A DNA stretch of 64,000 nt from JABDJL01 sp963664065 (GCA_963664065.1 OY760942.1:1364001-1428000), one strand, 5' to 3'; counted from the stretch's first letter, positions 26,714 to 36,291 are shown. Translations and numbers: made by a program. Notes: a model not told the origin generated them from the sequence alone.

Positions 26714-26741
26714 AAAAACCCGCTGCTCGCAGCGGGTTTTT
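26714..26741 (+). terminator. Intrinsic terminator after dsbC
   Basis: Twelve-base perfect stem AAAAACCCGCTG / CAGCGGGTTTTT with a four-base loop and a run of Ts. It can act on both strands. Confidence 0.9.
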
Positions 26742-26820
26742 CGTTTCTGTCGAGGCTATAATATTATTCTTCGGGGTCATCCTATCGGGCGGCATTCGTT
26801 CACCCGACCAGCATAGGGGT

Positions 26821-27081
26821 TAGCCCGCATATTGCACCAGTATCCCGGATGATGGCGCAGGACTGGTGCGGCTGGGCGCCAAGCTGGACTGAAACCCATA
26901 GTCGTAGCTATGGGTTGAGGGAAGCTTGGTGTCCAGGCATACATGAACAAGCCAGGGCTGGGATAGGACTTGGGCCGGGACAAACTGTACCTTTGGAGTT
27001 TGATCAAGTTTTACCTTGTAATTTACGCAAATCAGTGAGTTACGCTGAGGCCCAAGGCCGACTGGTGCAATATGCGGGCTA
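26821..27081. mobile_element. Non-autonomous inverted-repeat element (long form)
   Basis: Perfect 21-base terminal inverted repeats: TAGCCCGCATATTGCACCAG (plus T) at 26821-26841 and its complement at 27061-27081, flanked on both sides by GGT. The interior (about 219 bases) has no transposase and contains a 9-base palindrome (26893-26901 with 26908-26916). The left 50 bases match, on the opposite strand, the short element at 51934-52002, including the shared core GATGATGGCGCAGGAC. It lies between the dsbC terminator and purL, so it may carry or displace the purL promoter. Transposon family not assigned. Confidence 0.75.
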
Positions 27082-27161
27082 GGTGTTAAAAGGCCCTTGT
27101 GTACAGCGTCAGGCTGAATGTGCCATTAATTACGATGCAGCACACTAGAAGGAGTCCGCCA

Positions 27162-30100
27162 GTGTCCGAATTTGGTTGTTTGCTTGGAGAACACGCTCTT
27201 TCAGAATTTCGCAAGCAGAAGCTGGTTCGTACCATCGCCGGCCAGACCGGAATTGAGCTGGATATCAGTGCACAATTTTGTTACCTGGTTGAATTCCGTG
27301 AAACATTATCAGTTCAGCACAAAAGCCAGTTGGAAGAACTCCTGCAAGGCACGTTTGTAAACGGAATCCAGGAGGCAGGCCTGGTGCTGGTAACCCCGCG
27401 CCTGGGAACCCAGTCACCCTGGTCGAGTAAAGCCACCGATATAGCAATTCGCTGTGGCATGGAAAATGTTGAACGAATCGAACGGGCGACCTGTTACTGG
27501 TTAAAGCCGGTGGGGCATGACCGGGAGCTAATGGCCCGGATCATATTTTATCTGCACGACAGGATGACCCAATCGGCACTCAGCAGCCTGGATCAGGCAT
27601 GGAGTCTATTTGATCACCAGACAGCCCGTCCGCTGGTGAGGATCGACCTCGGCAACAATCACGAGGAGGCAGATGGGAATGCAGCCCTGGAAGAGGCCAA
27701 CCGGAGTCTGGGCCTGGCCTTGTCTGAAGATGAGATAGCATACCTTTACCGCTCCTATCAGGATTTGGGGCGATCCCCGACTGACGCCGAATTGATGATG
27801 TTTGCGCAGGCCAATTCGGAGCACTGCCGGCACAAGATTTTCAACGCGCAGTGGACGCTGGATGAAGAAATTCAATCTGAAACCCTGTTCGGTATGATTC
27901 GAAATACCCACGCAAAATCACCGAAAGGCGTTTTATCCGCCTATCACGATAATTCCGCTGTGATCCAGGGTTCTGACAGTGCACGCCTTTTCCCCGACCC
28001 CTTAAGTCATGAATACGGGCTCAATCCGGAGCCTGTTGCGATTCAGATCAAGGTGGAAACTCATAACCACCCCACCGCAATTTCCCCGTTTCCCGGCGCA
28101 GCCACGGGATCTGGAGGAGAAATACGGGACGAGGCTGCTACTGGCCGGGGGGCGAAACCGAAAGCCGGCCTGTCGGGGTTTTCGGTATCCAATCTTCACT
28201 TGCCTGGAGAAAGCGGGGATTGGGAATACAGTGCAGGCAAACCGGACAGAATAGCCAGCGCCCTGGACATTATGATCGAAGGGCCAATTGGAGCTGCCTC
28301 ATTCAACAATGAATTCGGAAGGCCCGCCCTGGGCGGTTATTTCAGAACCTTCGAACAGCTTGTCGCGGGGCAACTCTGGGGTTATCACAAGCCGATCATG
28401 GTGGCTGGTGGCATGGGCAATATTCGTCCTCAGCACGTCGCCAAGCAATCCTTGAGCCAGGGAGATGTAGTCATTGTGCTTGGTGGGCCCGCCATGCTGA
28501 TCGGTCTCGGCGGCGGGGCAGCTTCTTCGCTTGGTAGTGGGCAGAGTGATCAGGCACTGGATTATGCGTCGGTGCAGCGTGGCAACCCCGAAATGCAGCG
28601 CAGGTGCCAGGAAGTGATCGATAGTTGTTGTGCGCTCGGTGAACGCAATCCTGTAATTTCTATTCACGACGTCGGCGCCGGAGGGCTGTCCAACGCGTTG
28701 CCGGAACTCCTGAACGACAGTGAGCGTGGGGGTGAACTCGAACTGAGGTTAATTCCCTGTGCAGACAATGCGATGTCTCCTATGGAAATCTGGTGCAATG
28801 AGGCACAGGAACGTTATGTGTTGTCCGTAAGTCCACACAGGCTCACGGAATTCGAGGCGATATGTGCCCGTGAGCGTTGCCCGGTTGCTGTTGTGGGTTA
28901 TGTGACCAACAGGCGCGATCTTGTTTTGTCCGATGAGTGGAACAATGATTTGCCGGTTTCAGTGCCACTGCAACTGGTACTGGGCAGCCCACCAAGGATG
29001 GAACGCCGCGCTACACGTCACGAAACGCCGGATGAAAAACTTTCTGTTGGAGTAGCGGGAATTGAAAATGCCATCAAAGCAGTCCTGCGCCACCCAACGG
29101 TGGGCAGCAAGTCATTCCTAATCACGATAGGGGATCGCTCTGTCGGCGGCCTGGTCGCGCGTGATCAGATGGTAGGGCCCTGGCAAGTGCCCGTGGCGGA
29201 CGCGGCAGTCACCCTCTCGGGCTTTTCCGGATACACGGGCGAAGCCATGGCTATGGGTGAGCGCACACCGCTGGCGATCATCGACGGGCCAGCCTCGGGC
29301 CGCATGGCAATTGCCGAAGCTGTCACCAACATGGCCTGCGCTCCCATTGCGCGCTTATCCAATATTCGCTTGTCGGCGAACTGGATGGCGGCGGCAGGTG
29401 AGCCCGGGCAGGACGCTGTGCTCTTTGACACGGTAAAAGCAGTTGGCATTGAATTGTGCCCGGAACTTGGCATTGCGATTCCGGTTGGCAAAGATTCCCT
29501 GTCATTGAAAACCATCTGGAAAGATGCGGAAAATACTGAAAAACGCATGCTGGCACCCGTCTCCTTGATTGTTTCCGCATTCGCGCCGGTGACAGATGCT
29601 CGAAATGCGCTGACACCACAACTTCGGCTCAACCTGGGTGCGAGCCGATTACTGCTGCTTGACCTGGGTGCTGGCGAGGATCGCCTGGGCGGTTCGGTGC
29701 TGGCGCAAATTGGCGGGAGTTTCGGCTGCCAGGTACCGGATCTGGATGATGCCAGCTTGTTGAAGGGATTCTTCCGGACCATCCAGAGACTTAACCGGGA
29801 AGGTTTGTTGCTGGCTTACCATGACCGCTCAGATGGTGGGCTCGCCGCAACGGTTTGCGAGATGGCTTTCGCGGCAAGATGTGGTTTGAAGCTGGAGTTG
29901 GAAATCAAGGCTGACAAGTTACTGAAGCGACTTTTTTCGGAAGAGTTAGGAGCGGTGCTTCAGGTTCGTGTTGATGATCTCAAGAAAGTCAGGGCTATCT
30001 GCTGGGATGAAGGCATTGATTCAATACTGCATGATATCGGCCGTCCGGTAGCGGGCCGACAGATGCAGATTGCGGCCAATGGGCAGGACATTCTGGAGTT

Positions 30101-31046
30101 GGACCTGGCCATTCTTCAGCTCGATTGGACAAAAACCAGTCATGCGATTCAAAGCTTGCGAGACAATCCTGCCTGCGCGGATGAAGAACGTCAGGCCTTG
30201 AGCGAATGGAGTAATCCGGTTTTGAGGCCTCAATTGACTTTCAGTGACTCCGAAAATCCCGCAGCACCAATGCTGTCTAGTGGGGTACGTCCCGCAATGG
30301 CCATACTCAGGGAGCAAGGCGTCAATGGCCAGGTAGAGATGGCTGCTGCCTTTCACTTCGCTGGATTCAGGGCTGTCGATGTGCATATGTCTGACCTCGC
30401 CGAGGGCAGGGTGAATCTGGATTCATTCCAGGGACTGGTAGCCTGCGGTGGTTTTTCCTATGGTGATGTACTTGGTGCCGGTCGCGGCTGGGCGCAGTCA
30501 ATTCTGTTTCAGCAAGCACTACAGGACCAGTTTTCGGCCTTTTTCCAGCGGCCGGACCGGTTTGCACTGGGCGTGTGCAATGGTTGCCAGATGTTATCGG
30601 CGCTGAAAACCATTATCCCGGGAGCCGGGGGCTGGCCGGATTTTCTGCGCAATCGCTCCGAGCAGTTCGAAGCCCGTCTGAGCCTGGTTCGAATTGAAGC
30701 TTCAAGGTCTTTGTTCTTCGATGGAATGGCCGGTTCCATGTTGCCGGTCGCAACTGCTCATGGTGAAGGCAGGGTCGATTATGCCGGCAAGCCAGTGATT
30801 GAATCGCAGATTACTTTGCGATATTGCGATGCTGACGGTTCCAGTGCCGGGGCTTATCCTTGCAATCCCAACGGGTCGCCCGATGGAATTACCGGTATTT
30901 GCAACCAGGATGGACGCGTTACCATTTTAATGCCACATCCCGAGCGAACCCTCAGGACGGTGAATTTCTCCTGGGCGCCAGCCGGGTGGAATGACGAATC
31001 TCCCTGGCAACGCATGTTTCAAAACGCGCGCAAGTGGGTAGGATAG
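27162..31046 (+). CDS. purL: Phosphoribosylformylglycinamidine synthase
   Basis: Large single-chain FGAM synthase: converts FGAR, glutamine and ATP to FGAM in purine synthesis. GTG 27162 is chosen over upstream GTG 27099 and ATG 27135 because AGAAGGAG lies seven bases before it; this gives 1294 aa, close to E. coli PurL (1295). Domains in order: PurS-like N terminus, linker (SLGLALSEDEIAYLYRSYQD; ANSEHCRHKIFNAQW), two AIRS-like halves (KVETHNHPTAISPFPGAATG; VGGLVARDQMVGPWQVPVAD), and a C-terminal glutaminase with nucleophile in FALGVCNGCQMLSAL and MPHPERTLR. Monocistronic or with the next membrane gene. Confidence 0.97.
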   Translation: MSEFGCLLGEHALSEFRKQKLVRTIAGQTGIELDISAQFCYLVEFRETLSVQHKSQLEELLQGTFVNGIQEAGLVLVTPRLGTQSPWSSKATDIAIRCGMENVERIERATCYWLKPVGHDRELMARIIFYLHDRMTQSALSSLDQAWSLFDHQTARPLVRIDLGNNHEEADGNAALEEANRSLGLALSEDEIAYLYRSYQDLGRSPTDAELMMFAQANSEHCRHKIFNAQWTLDEEIQSETLFGMIRNTHAKSPKGVLSAYHDNSAVIQGSDSARLFPDPLSHEYGLNPEPVAIQIKVETHNHPTAISPFPGAATGSGGEIRDEAATGRGAKPKAGLSGFSVSNLHLPGESGDWEYSAGKPDRIASALDIMIEGPIGAASFNNEFGRPALGGYFRTFEQLVAGQLWGYHKPIMVAGGMGNIRPQHVAKQSLSQGDVVIVLGGPAMLIGLGGGAASSLGSGQSDQALDYASVQRGNPEMQRRCQEVIDSCCALGERNPVISIHDVGAGGLSNALPELLNDSERGGELELRLIPCADNAMSPMEIWCNEAQERYVLSVSPHRLTEFEAICARERCPVAVVGYVTNRRDLVLSDEWNNDLPVSVPLQLVLGSPPRMERRATRHETPDEKLSVGVAGIENAIKAVLRHPTVGSKSFLITIGDRSVGGLVARDQMVGPWQVPVADAAVTLSGFSGYTGEAMAMGERTPLAIIDGPASGRMAIAEAVTNMACAPIARLSNIRLSANWMAAAGEPGQDAVLFDTVKAVGIELCPELGIAIPVGKDSLSLKTIWKDAENTEKRMLAPVSLIVSAFAPVTDARNALTPQLRLNLGASRLLLLDLGAGEDRLGGSVLAQIGGSFGCQVPDLDDASLLKGFFRTIQRLNREGLLLAYHDRSDGGLAATVCEMAFAARCGLKLELEIKADKLLKRLFSEELGAVLQVRVDDLKKVRAICWDEGIDSILHDIGRPVAGRQMQIAANGQDILELDLAILQLDWTKTSHAIQSLRDNPACADEERQALSEWSNPVLRPQLTFSDSENPAAPMLSSGVRPAMAILREQGVNGQVEMAAAFHFAGFRAVDVHMSDLAEGRVNLDSFQGLVACGGFSYGDVLGAGRGWAQSILFQQALQDQFSAFFQRPDRFALGVCNGCQMLSALKTIIPGAGGWPDFLRNRSEQFEARLSLVRIEASRSLFFDGMAGSMLPVATAHGEGRVDYAGKPVIESQITLRYCDADGSSAGAYPCNPNGSPDGITGICNQDGRVTILMPHPERTLRTVNFSWAPAGWNDESPWQRMFQNARKWVG

Positions 31047-31090
31047 CTTAGCTCTGAACATGGCACATTCACCTTGAAGGAACACTTATC

Positions 31091-31708
31091 ATGACTGAAA
31101 CAAAGCAGCCAATGCGTCTTGGTGAGCTTCTGTTGTTGGCGGCGCTATGGATGCTGTTCGGGTTCATGCTTTGGTATTACCTGTCAGCTTTTCATGGCAT
31201 TCCGGTTCGCCTGGCAGCAGACCAACTGCTCAGCTCGACGCTGGGCGATAATCTTTACAACGTGATCGCCAATCCGGATCGCCGGTTTCTTATACAGGTT
31301 CAAACCCATATTCCGTTCCAGTTTCCGGATGGCACCCGGGAAGCACTTGGATTTATCGTCAACCCCCTGGTTTACGGCTACGGGCTGCCTTTGCTGTTCG
31401 GGCTGGTCATGGCGTCCAACAACAGTCTTATCAGGAAGCTGATAACCATGCTTGTGGGTTATACCGTGATCACGATCGTTCAGATATGGGGCGTGTATTG
31501 GCAGTCTCTAAAGGTGCTGGCCTTCGATTTCGGACCGGACGTTCAGCAAGTCGTTACCGATGCCGGAATTTCTGCAACCGTAATTGCATTGTGTTACCAG
31601 TTGGGTGTGCTGATTTTTCCGGCACTGGCACCTGTTATTGTCTGGGTACTGGCAAGTTGGCGCGAAGTTGAGCTTTTCACCGGCTGGCGTCCGGCGTCGA
31701 AGTCTTGA
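31091..31708 (+). CDS. Four-helix membrane protein, resembles exosortase H-associated proteins
   Basis: 205 aa integral membrane protein with four predicted helices, near residues 10-33 (LGELLLLAALWMLFGFMLWY), 93-112, 117-145 and 165-195. The block FIVNPLVYGYGLPLLFGLVM and the following ITIVQIWGVYWQSLKVLAF resemble what I remember of exosortase H-associated membrane proteins, which accompany XrtH in sorting of CTERM-tagged proteins. No exosortase gene and no CTERM-type C terminus were found in this window, so the assignment is tentative. Good Shine-Dalgarno (GAAGGAA) upstream. It lies 44 bases after purL. Confidence 0.45.
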   Translation: MTETKQPMRLGELLLLAALWMLFGFMLWYYLSAFHGIPVRLAADQLLSSTLGDNLYNVIANPDRRFLIQVQTHIPFQFPDGTREALGFIVNPLVYGYGLPLLFGLVMASNNSLIRKLITMLVGYTVITIVQIWGVYWQSLKVLAFDFGPDVQQVVTDAGISATVIALCYQLGVLIFPALAPVIVWVLASWREVELFTGWRPASKS

Positions 31709-31801
31709 CCGGTTTGCACATGAGAAAGATCCGTAGCGGGAAAGGGAACTGTAGCGGGAAGAATGTGGTCTTTGTAACGGCGGCGCAAGGATGGAAAAGA
31801 C

Positions 31802-31807
31802 TATAAT
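31802..31807 (+). promoter_or_regulatory. Candidate -10 element of the type II secretion operon
   Basis: A perfect TATAAT lies only six bases upstream of the gspE ATG (31814), and no Shine-Dalgarno sequence precedes that ATG. If used, transcription would begin at or next to the start codon. No consensus -35 is visible at the right spacing. Confidence 0.35.
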
Positions 31808-31813
31808 CGCGCT

Positions 31814-33586
31814 ATGGAAACACCGCAGTCAGATTCGCAGGCAGGGGCACAGGCAGTGCGGGCAGTAGATGAACAATCGTTAACCACGATCGAGGACAGC
31901 CCGGCTGTGCTGGACGAGGTGTGCGCATTTTTACTCGAATCGGAGCGGCTGGCCGCGGCTGACCTGAAACGTGCTGAAGCCTATCGTGAACAACACGGCG
32001 GCGATCTGATCACATTGCTGGTCCGGCTGGGCCTGGTATCAGAAAGAGACGTTGCCGAAGCCGAGTCCAGCTTATTGGATCTGCCGCTCCTGAATACGGC
32101 AGACCTTCCCGATGAAGGTCCCGATATCGGATCGCTGTCCCGGCGATTTCTTAAACAAAACCTTTTGCTGCCCGTTCGTGACACTGATACCGAACTGCAC
32201 GTTGTGATGGCCAACCCTCGTGACGAATTTGCCCTTAAAGCACTTTCGCTTGCCAGCGGCAAAAAGATATTGCCACTGGTGGGAGTCGCTTCTGAGATCG
32301 AGAACGGAATTGAAAAGCTTTATGGCGGTGGCCGTAGCGCCATGGGTCAGATTATTGATAGCCTCGGCGGTGAGGGTGGTGAAGACGTTGAAGATGTTGA
32401 AACCCTGCGCGATCTGGCCTCGGAAGCCCCGGTAATCCGGCTGGTTAACCTGATTCTGCAACGGGCGGTTGAGGGTCGTGCATCTGACATTCACATCGAA
32501 CCGTTTGAGAATCGTCTCAAAGTTCGTTACCGGATTGACGGTGTACTGGCAGAGGTAGAAGCCCCGCCCTCGAGCTCCACTGCTGCCGTAATCAGTCGGA
32601 TCAAGATCATGGCCAAGCTGAATATCGCCGAGCGGCGATTGCCGCAGGATGGGCGGATCATGCACCGGGTACAGGGCAAAGCATTGGATTTGCGTGTTTC
32701 GACCGTTCCCACGTCGCATGGCGAAAGCGTGGTTATGCGTATTCTCGACCGGGAAAGCATCGTTCTGGATTTCGATTCATTGGGCTTCGATGATGAATTG
32801 CAGACCGGGTTTGTCAAGGCGCTGCAAATGCCGCATGGCATTATCCTGGTCACCGGCCCCACCGGGTCCGGTAAAACCACAACGCTGTATACGGCCTTAT
32901 CCCGTATCAATACGCCGGAGCGCAAGATCATCACGGTTGAAGATCCGGTTGAGTATCAACTGGAAGGCATCAATCAGATCCAGGCCAAATCCTCAATCGG
33001 GCTGGATTTCGCGCATGCATTGCGAGCTATTGTCCGACAGGATCCCGATGTAATCATGATTGGCGAAATGCGCGATCTGGAAACTGCCAAGATAGCCATT
33101 CAGTCTGCCCTGACCGGGCACATGGTGCTTTCAACCATTCATACCAACGATGCCGCAAGTGCTGTGACACGTATGCTGGATATGGGTGTCGAAGATTACC
33201 TTTTGACCTCGACTGTAAATGCCATCCTGGCTCAAAGGTTGGTGCGGACACTCCACCCTGACCACCGGGAGGCTGTGCGCGTGCTGCCCGAAGTGGCGGC
33301 TGAGCTCGGACTGGACGAAATCACCAGTCAGGACAGTTATACCGTGTATCGTCCGCTGGCCTCGGAAGAAAATCCCAGCGGCTACCTGGGTCGTACTTCC
33401 ATCCTGGAACTGCTGTTGATGTCTGACCCGATTCGCAGGATGGTAATGCAACACGCTACCTCTGGTGAATTGCAAAAGCAGGCCATCAGCGAAGGAATGC
33501 GCACCATGTACCAGGACGGGCTGCTGAAATGTCTGCGGGGTACGACATCCGTCGAAGAAGTACTGCGCGTCACCCAGGAAGCTTGA
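31814..33586 (+). CDS. gspE: Type II secretion system ATPase GspE
   Basis: Cytoplasmic hexameric ATPase powering the pseudopilus. 590 aa. N-terminal domain (about 20-170) with the usual T2SSE_N region, then the ATPase core: Walker A GPTGSGKTTTLYT near residue 350, Asp box VEDPVEYQLEGINQIQ, Walker B QDPDVIMIGEMRD, His box GHMVLSTIHTNDAASAV. The zinc-binding tetracysteine motif normal in GspE is missing: LHPDHREAV and ASEENPSGYLGR stand where CxxC pairs are expected. ATG 31814 is the only early ATG; it lacks a Shine-Dalgarno sequence. First gene of the E-F-G-H-I-J-K-L-M-N-D operon. Confidence 0.95.
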   Translation: METPQSDSQAGAQAVRAVDEQSLTTIEDSPAVLDEVCAFLLESERLAAADLKRAEAYREQHGGDLITLLVRLGLVSERDVAEAESSLLDLPLLNTADLPDEGPDIGSLSRRFLKQNLLLPVRDTDTELHVVMANPRDEFALKALSLASGKKILPLVGVASEIENGIEKLYGGGRSAMGQIIDSLGGEGGEDVEDVETLRDLASEAPVIRLVNLILQRAVEGRASDIHIEPFENRLKVRYRIDGVLAEVEAPPSSSTAAVISRIKIMAKLNIAERRLPQDGRIMHRVQGKALDLRVSTVPTSHGESVVMRILDRESIVLDFDSLGFDDELQTGFVKALQMPHGIILVTGPTGSGKTTTLYTALSRINTPERKIITVEDPVEYQLEGINQIQAKSSIGLDFAHALRAIVRQDPDVIMIGEMRDLETAKIAIQSALTGHMVLSTIHTNDAASAVTRMLDMGVEDYLLTSTVNAILAQRLVRTLHPDHREAVRVLPEVAAELGLDEITSQDSYTVYRPLASEENPSGYLGRTSILELLLMSDPIRRMVMQHATSGELQKQAISEGMRTMYQDGLLKCLRGTTSVEEVLRVTQEA

Positions 33587-34800
33587 TGCCCGTATTTGAG
33601 TACAAGGCAGTATCGCCAACCGGCGAAACCGTTCAGGGCACCATGGAAGCCGGCAACATGGAACTGGTGATCTCCAAATTGCAGGAAGCCGGAAATATTC
33701 CGCTACAGGCTCGTGAGGCCAGGCAGGGCGGCTTCAGTCTTGACATGTTTCGCTTCAACAAGCGCGGCATGTACAGTCGTGAGATTGGACAGTTTACCCA
33801 GCAATTGTCCACATTACTGGGTGCAGGACTACCGCTGGACCGTTCGCTACAGGTGTTACTCGAACTGTCTGAAAATGACCGAATCACCCGAACCGTGACA
33901 GATATCCGGGATCGGGTCCGGGAGGGTGGTAGTCTTTCGGAAGCCCTGGAAGCCCAGCACGGAACCTTCAGTCGATTGTTCGTGAATATGATTACGGCCG
34001 GAGAAATCGGCGGTACGCTCGACAATACCCTGGAGCGTCTTTCTGACTACCTTGAGCGTTCCAAGGAACTCAAGGACAGTGTTGTTTCAGCCATGATTTA
34101 TCCCGTTCTGCTGATTGTTCTGGCAGCCGGCTCCCTGATCCTGTTGCTGGTTTACGTGATTCCTCAGTTCACGCCGATTTTTGAAGAGCTAGGTGGTGAT
34201 CTGCCCGTGGTTACAAAAATTGTTCTGGCAGTGGGCGGGGTACTGCAAAATTTCTGGTGGGGCTTAATCGGGCTGACCGTAATTGCAATTGCCTGGTTCA
34301 AAAACATGTTGGTAGACCCTCCGCGACGATTGGCCTGGGACATGAGGGTGTTGGAAATGCGATGGGTCGGGGACCTGGTGGGAAAAATTGAAACCGCAAG
34401 GCTATCGCGTACGCTCGGTACCTTACTGGTTAACGGAGTGCCTTTGTTATCGGCCTTATCTATTGCCAGGAATGTTATTGGCAACACGGTGATGAAACAG
34501 GACCTGCAGGACACTGCCCGTGAAGTAAAAACAGGTGGCGGGTTTGCGCGAAACCTTGCCCGTGAAGGACGATTCCCGCGTCTGGCCATACAAATGATCA
34601 GCGTCGGTGAAGAAACCGGCAAGCTTGACGAGATGCTGTTAAAGGTTTCGGACACATATGACAGTGAAGTCAGGAACACCGTTGATCGTTTGCTGTCGAT
34701 ATTTACGCCGGTTGTCACCCTGATGCTGGCCGTCATGATTGGCACCATTGTGCTATCTGTATTGATGGCGATTCTCAGCATTAATGATTTGGTCGCTTAA
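33586..34800 (+). CDS. gspF: Type II secretion inner-membrane platform protein GspF
   Basis: 404 aa. ATG 33586 overlaps the gspE stop by one base and gives the family N terminus MPVFEYKAVSPTGETVQGTM; the longer frame is not used. Two T2SSF domains (about 70-192 and 270-395), each with the pattern FTQQLSTLLGAGLPLDRSLQ and RTLGTLLVNGVPLLSALSIA, and membrane helices near 170-190, 220-240 and 375-398. It couples GspE to pseudopilus assembly. Confidence 0.95.
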   Translation: MPVFEYKAVSPTGETVQGTMEAGNMELVISKLQEAGNIPLQAREARQGGFSLDMFRFNKRGMYSREIGQFTQQLSTLLGAGLPLDRSLQVLLELSENDRITRTVTDIRDRVREGGSLSEALEAQHGTFSRLFVNMITAGEIGGTLDNTLERLSDYLERSKELKDSVVSAMIYPVLLIVLAAGSLILLLVYVIPQFTPIFEELGGDLPVVTKIVLAVGGVLQNFWWGLIGLTVIAIAWFKNMLVDPPRRLAWDMRVLEMRWVGDLVGKIETARLSRTLGTLLVNGVPLLSALSIARNVIGNTVMKQDLQDTAREVKTGGGFARNLAREGRFPRLAIQMISVGEETGKLDEMLLKVSDTYDSEVRNTVDRLLSIFTPVVTLMLAVMIGTIVLSVLMAILSINDLVA

Positions 34801-34906
34801 TGGGAACCTGCCGGATTTAACATGAGCTGCTGCGTAAAACCCGACAGGCTCCTGGAAAAAACCCCAGGTTCTTGCCCTGCTTACGCAGACACTGAAAAAC
34901 GGAAAA

Positions 34907-35347
34907 ATGATGGACATGAAAAATCGAAACGGATTGCAAAATAAATACCAGTTCCAGCGTGGGTTTACGCTGGTGGAATTGTTATTGGTGCTGGTGATAC
35001 TGGCCCTGATTGCCGGACTGGTGTTACCAGGCATAATCGGCAAGGCGGAAGGAGCCAAAGTCAGGGCGACTTCGTCCCAAATCAGCCGAATATCCATGTC
35101 GGTCGAAACTTACTACCTCGATACGGGTTCTACCCCTGGTTCCCTGACAGACCTGGTTTCAGAGCCCGCCGGCGCCTCAGGCTGGAATGGCCCTTACATC
35201 AGGAACTCAATTCTGAAAGACCCCTGGGGCAGGGAGTACCAGTTCCGTAATCCCGGGGAGCACGGGGATTTCGATATTTTCTCCTACGGTGCAGATGGTC
35301 AACAAGGTGGTGACGATAACGATGCGGACATCACCAGTTGGGAGTGA
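34907..35347 (+). CDS. gspG: Major pseudopilin GspG
   Basis: 146 aa major pseudopilin. The prepilin peptidase site is RG|FTLVELLLVLVILALIAG with Glu at +5, near residue 20, followed by the hydrophobic helix. The C-terminal part has the GspG-type end: GPYIRNSILKDPWGREYQFR and FDIFSYGADGQQGGDDNDAD, the latter with the calcium-binding aspartates. ATG 34907 or 34910 are both possible starts. A 106-base gap separates it from gspF, wider than the other joints in the operon. Confidence 0.95.
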   Translation: MMDMKNRNGLQNKYQFQRGFTLVELLLVLVILALIAGLVLPGIIGKAEGAKVRATSSQISRISMSVETYYLDTGSTPGSLTDLVSEPAGASGWNGPYIRNSILKDPWGREYQFRNPGEHGDFDIFSYGADGQQGGDDNDADITSWE

Positions 35348-35380
35348 TCCCTGTGCGGCAGGAAGGATAAAAACCTGTTT

Positions 35381-35851
35381 ATGAATCGCTTTTCACAACG
35401 GTATCGCTCGCAAGGTTTCACGCTGGTGGAATTAATGGTGGTCATGGTCATTGTTGCTTTGGTGATGGGCCTGGTAGCAACATCCATTTCGCGCAGCATT
35501 TCGGGTGCCGAGTCCAGGGTCGCGGCCCGAAAATTGACGGCAGCTCTAAGGTATACGCGAACCCAGGCCATTTTAAAAAAAACCGAAACCATATTCATGG
35601 TGGATACCGAAGCTCGTACTTACCAGGCGCCGGGCAGGCCAGTAGTAGAGTTGCCGGAAGGTATGGACGTGCTGTTGACCACTGCGCGGTCGGAGTTAAC
35701 CTCCGAAGCGGCGGGAGGGATTCGGTTTTTTCCTGACGGGGGTTCCACCGGAGGCCACGTAGAGCTGATAGTTAACGGGCGGGAATACCGGGTAAACGTT
35801 GCCTGGCTGACGGGTGAGGCCACGCTGGCGCCGCAGGAAGATCGATCGTGA
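35381..35851 (+). CDS. gspH: Minor pseudopilin GspH
   Basis: 156 aa. Prepilin peptidase motif QG|FTLVELMVVMVIVALVMG near residue 12, then a beta-rich C-terminal domain (ALRYTRTQAILKKTETIFMV, GGIRFFPDGGSTGGHVELIV) typical of GspH. Part of the pseudopilus tip region with GspI, J and K. Stop overlaps the gspI start. Confidence 0.9.
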   Translation: MNRFSQRYRSQGFTLVELMVVMVIVALVMGLVATSISRSISGAESRVAARKLTAALRYTRTQAILKKTETIFMVDTEARTYQAPGRPVVELPEGMDVLLTTARSELTSEAAGGIRFFPDGGSTGGHVELIVNGREYRVNVAWLTGEATLAPQEDRS

Positions 35852-36291
35852 TGTTACATCGCGGACCACGGTTGTTGAGTGGCAGGTCAGGCGGTTTCAC
35901 GCTGCTCGAAGTATTATTGGCTTTTGTAATTTTTGCCCTGAGTTTTGCCACCGTACTCGAAATATTGGCAGGTTCCATGCGCAGTACGACTCGCGCCAGA
36001 TCCTACACCGAGGCGGCGTTACTGGCGCAATCGCTGGTAGATATGGTCGGCATAGATATTCCGCTGGAAGAAGGAAATATGGGTGGCGAGGCGCCCGGGG
36101 GATACAGCTGGCAACTTTCCATCTCATTGTACGAACCACAATTTGCCGAGGATCCCGTGCTTGAACTGGCGGAAGTGTCGGGTACATCACTGTACTGGGT
36201 AGACCTGGAACTTGAGTGGGGTAACGAAACTCGCCCACAACAGGTCCATTTCAGCACCGTGCGCAGCATTTTGGCCGGACGGCAAAGATGA
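35851..36291 (+). CDS. gspI: Minor pseudopilin GspI
   Basis: 146 aa from ATG 35851 (one-base overlap with the gspH stop); GTG 35848 is an alternative. Prepilin motif GG|FTLLEVLLAFVIFALSFA near residue 16, then a short globular domain (AALLAQSLVDMVGIDIPLEE). Order and size fit GspI, which nucleates the tip complex with J and K. Four-base overlap with gspJ. Confidence 0.9.
   Translation: MLHRGPRLLSGRSGGFTLLEVLLAFVIFALSFATVLEILAGSMRSTTRARSYTEAALLAQSLVDMVGIDIPLEEGNMGGEAPGGYSWQLSISLYEPQFAEDPVLELAEVSGTSLYWVDLELEWGNETRPQQVHFSTVRSILAGRQR

Noticed and set aside
26840..27085. Small open frames inside the 26.8 kb element.
   Set aside because: No ribosome site, no resemblance to a transposase, and they cross the inverted-repeat ends.
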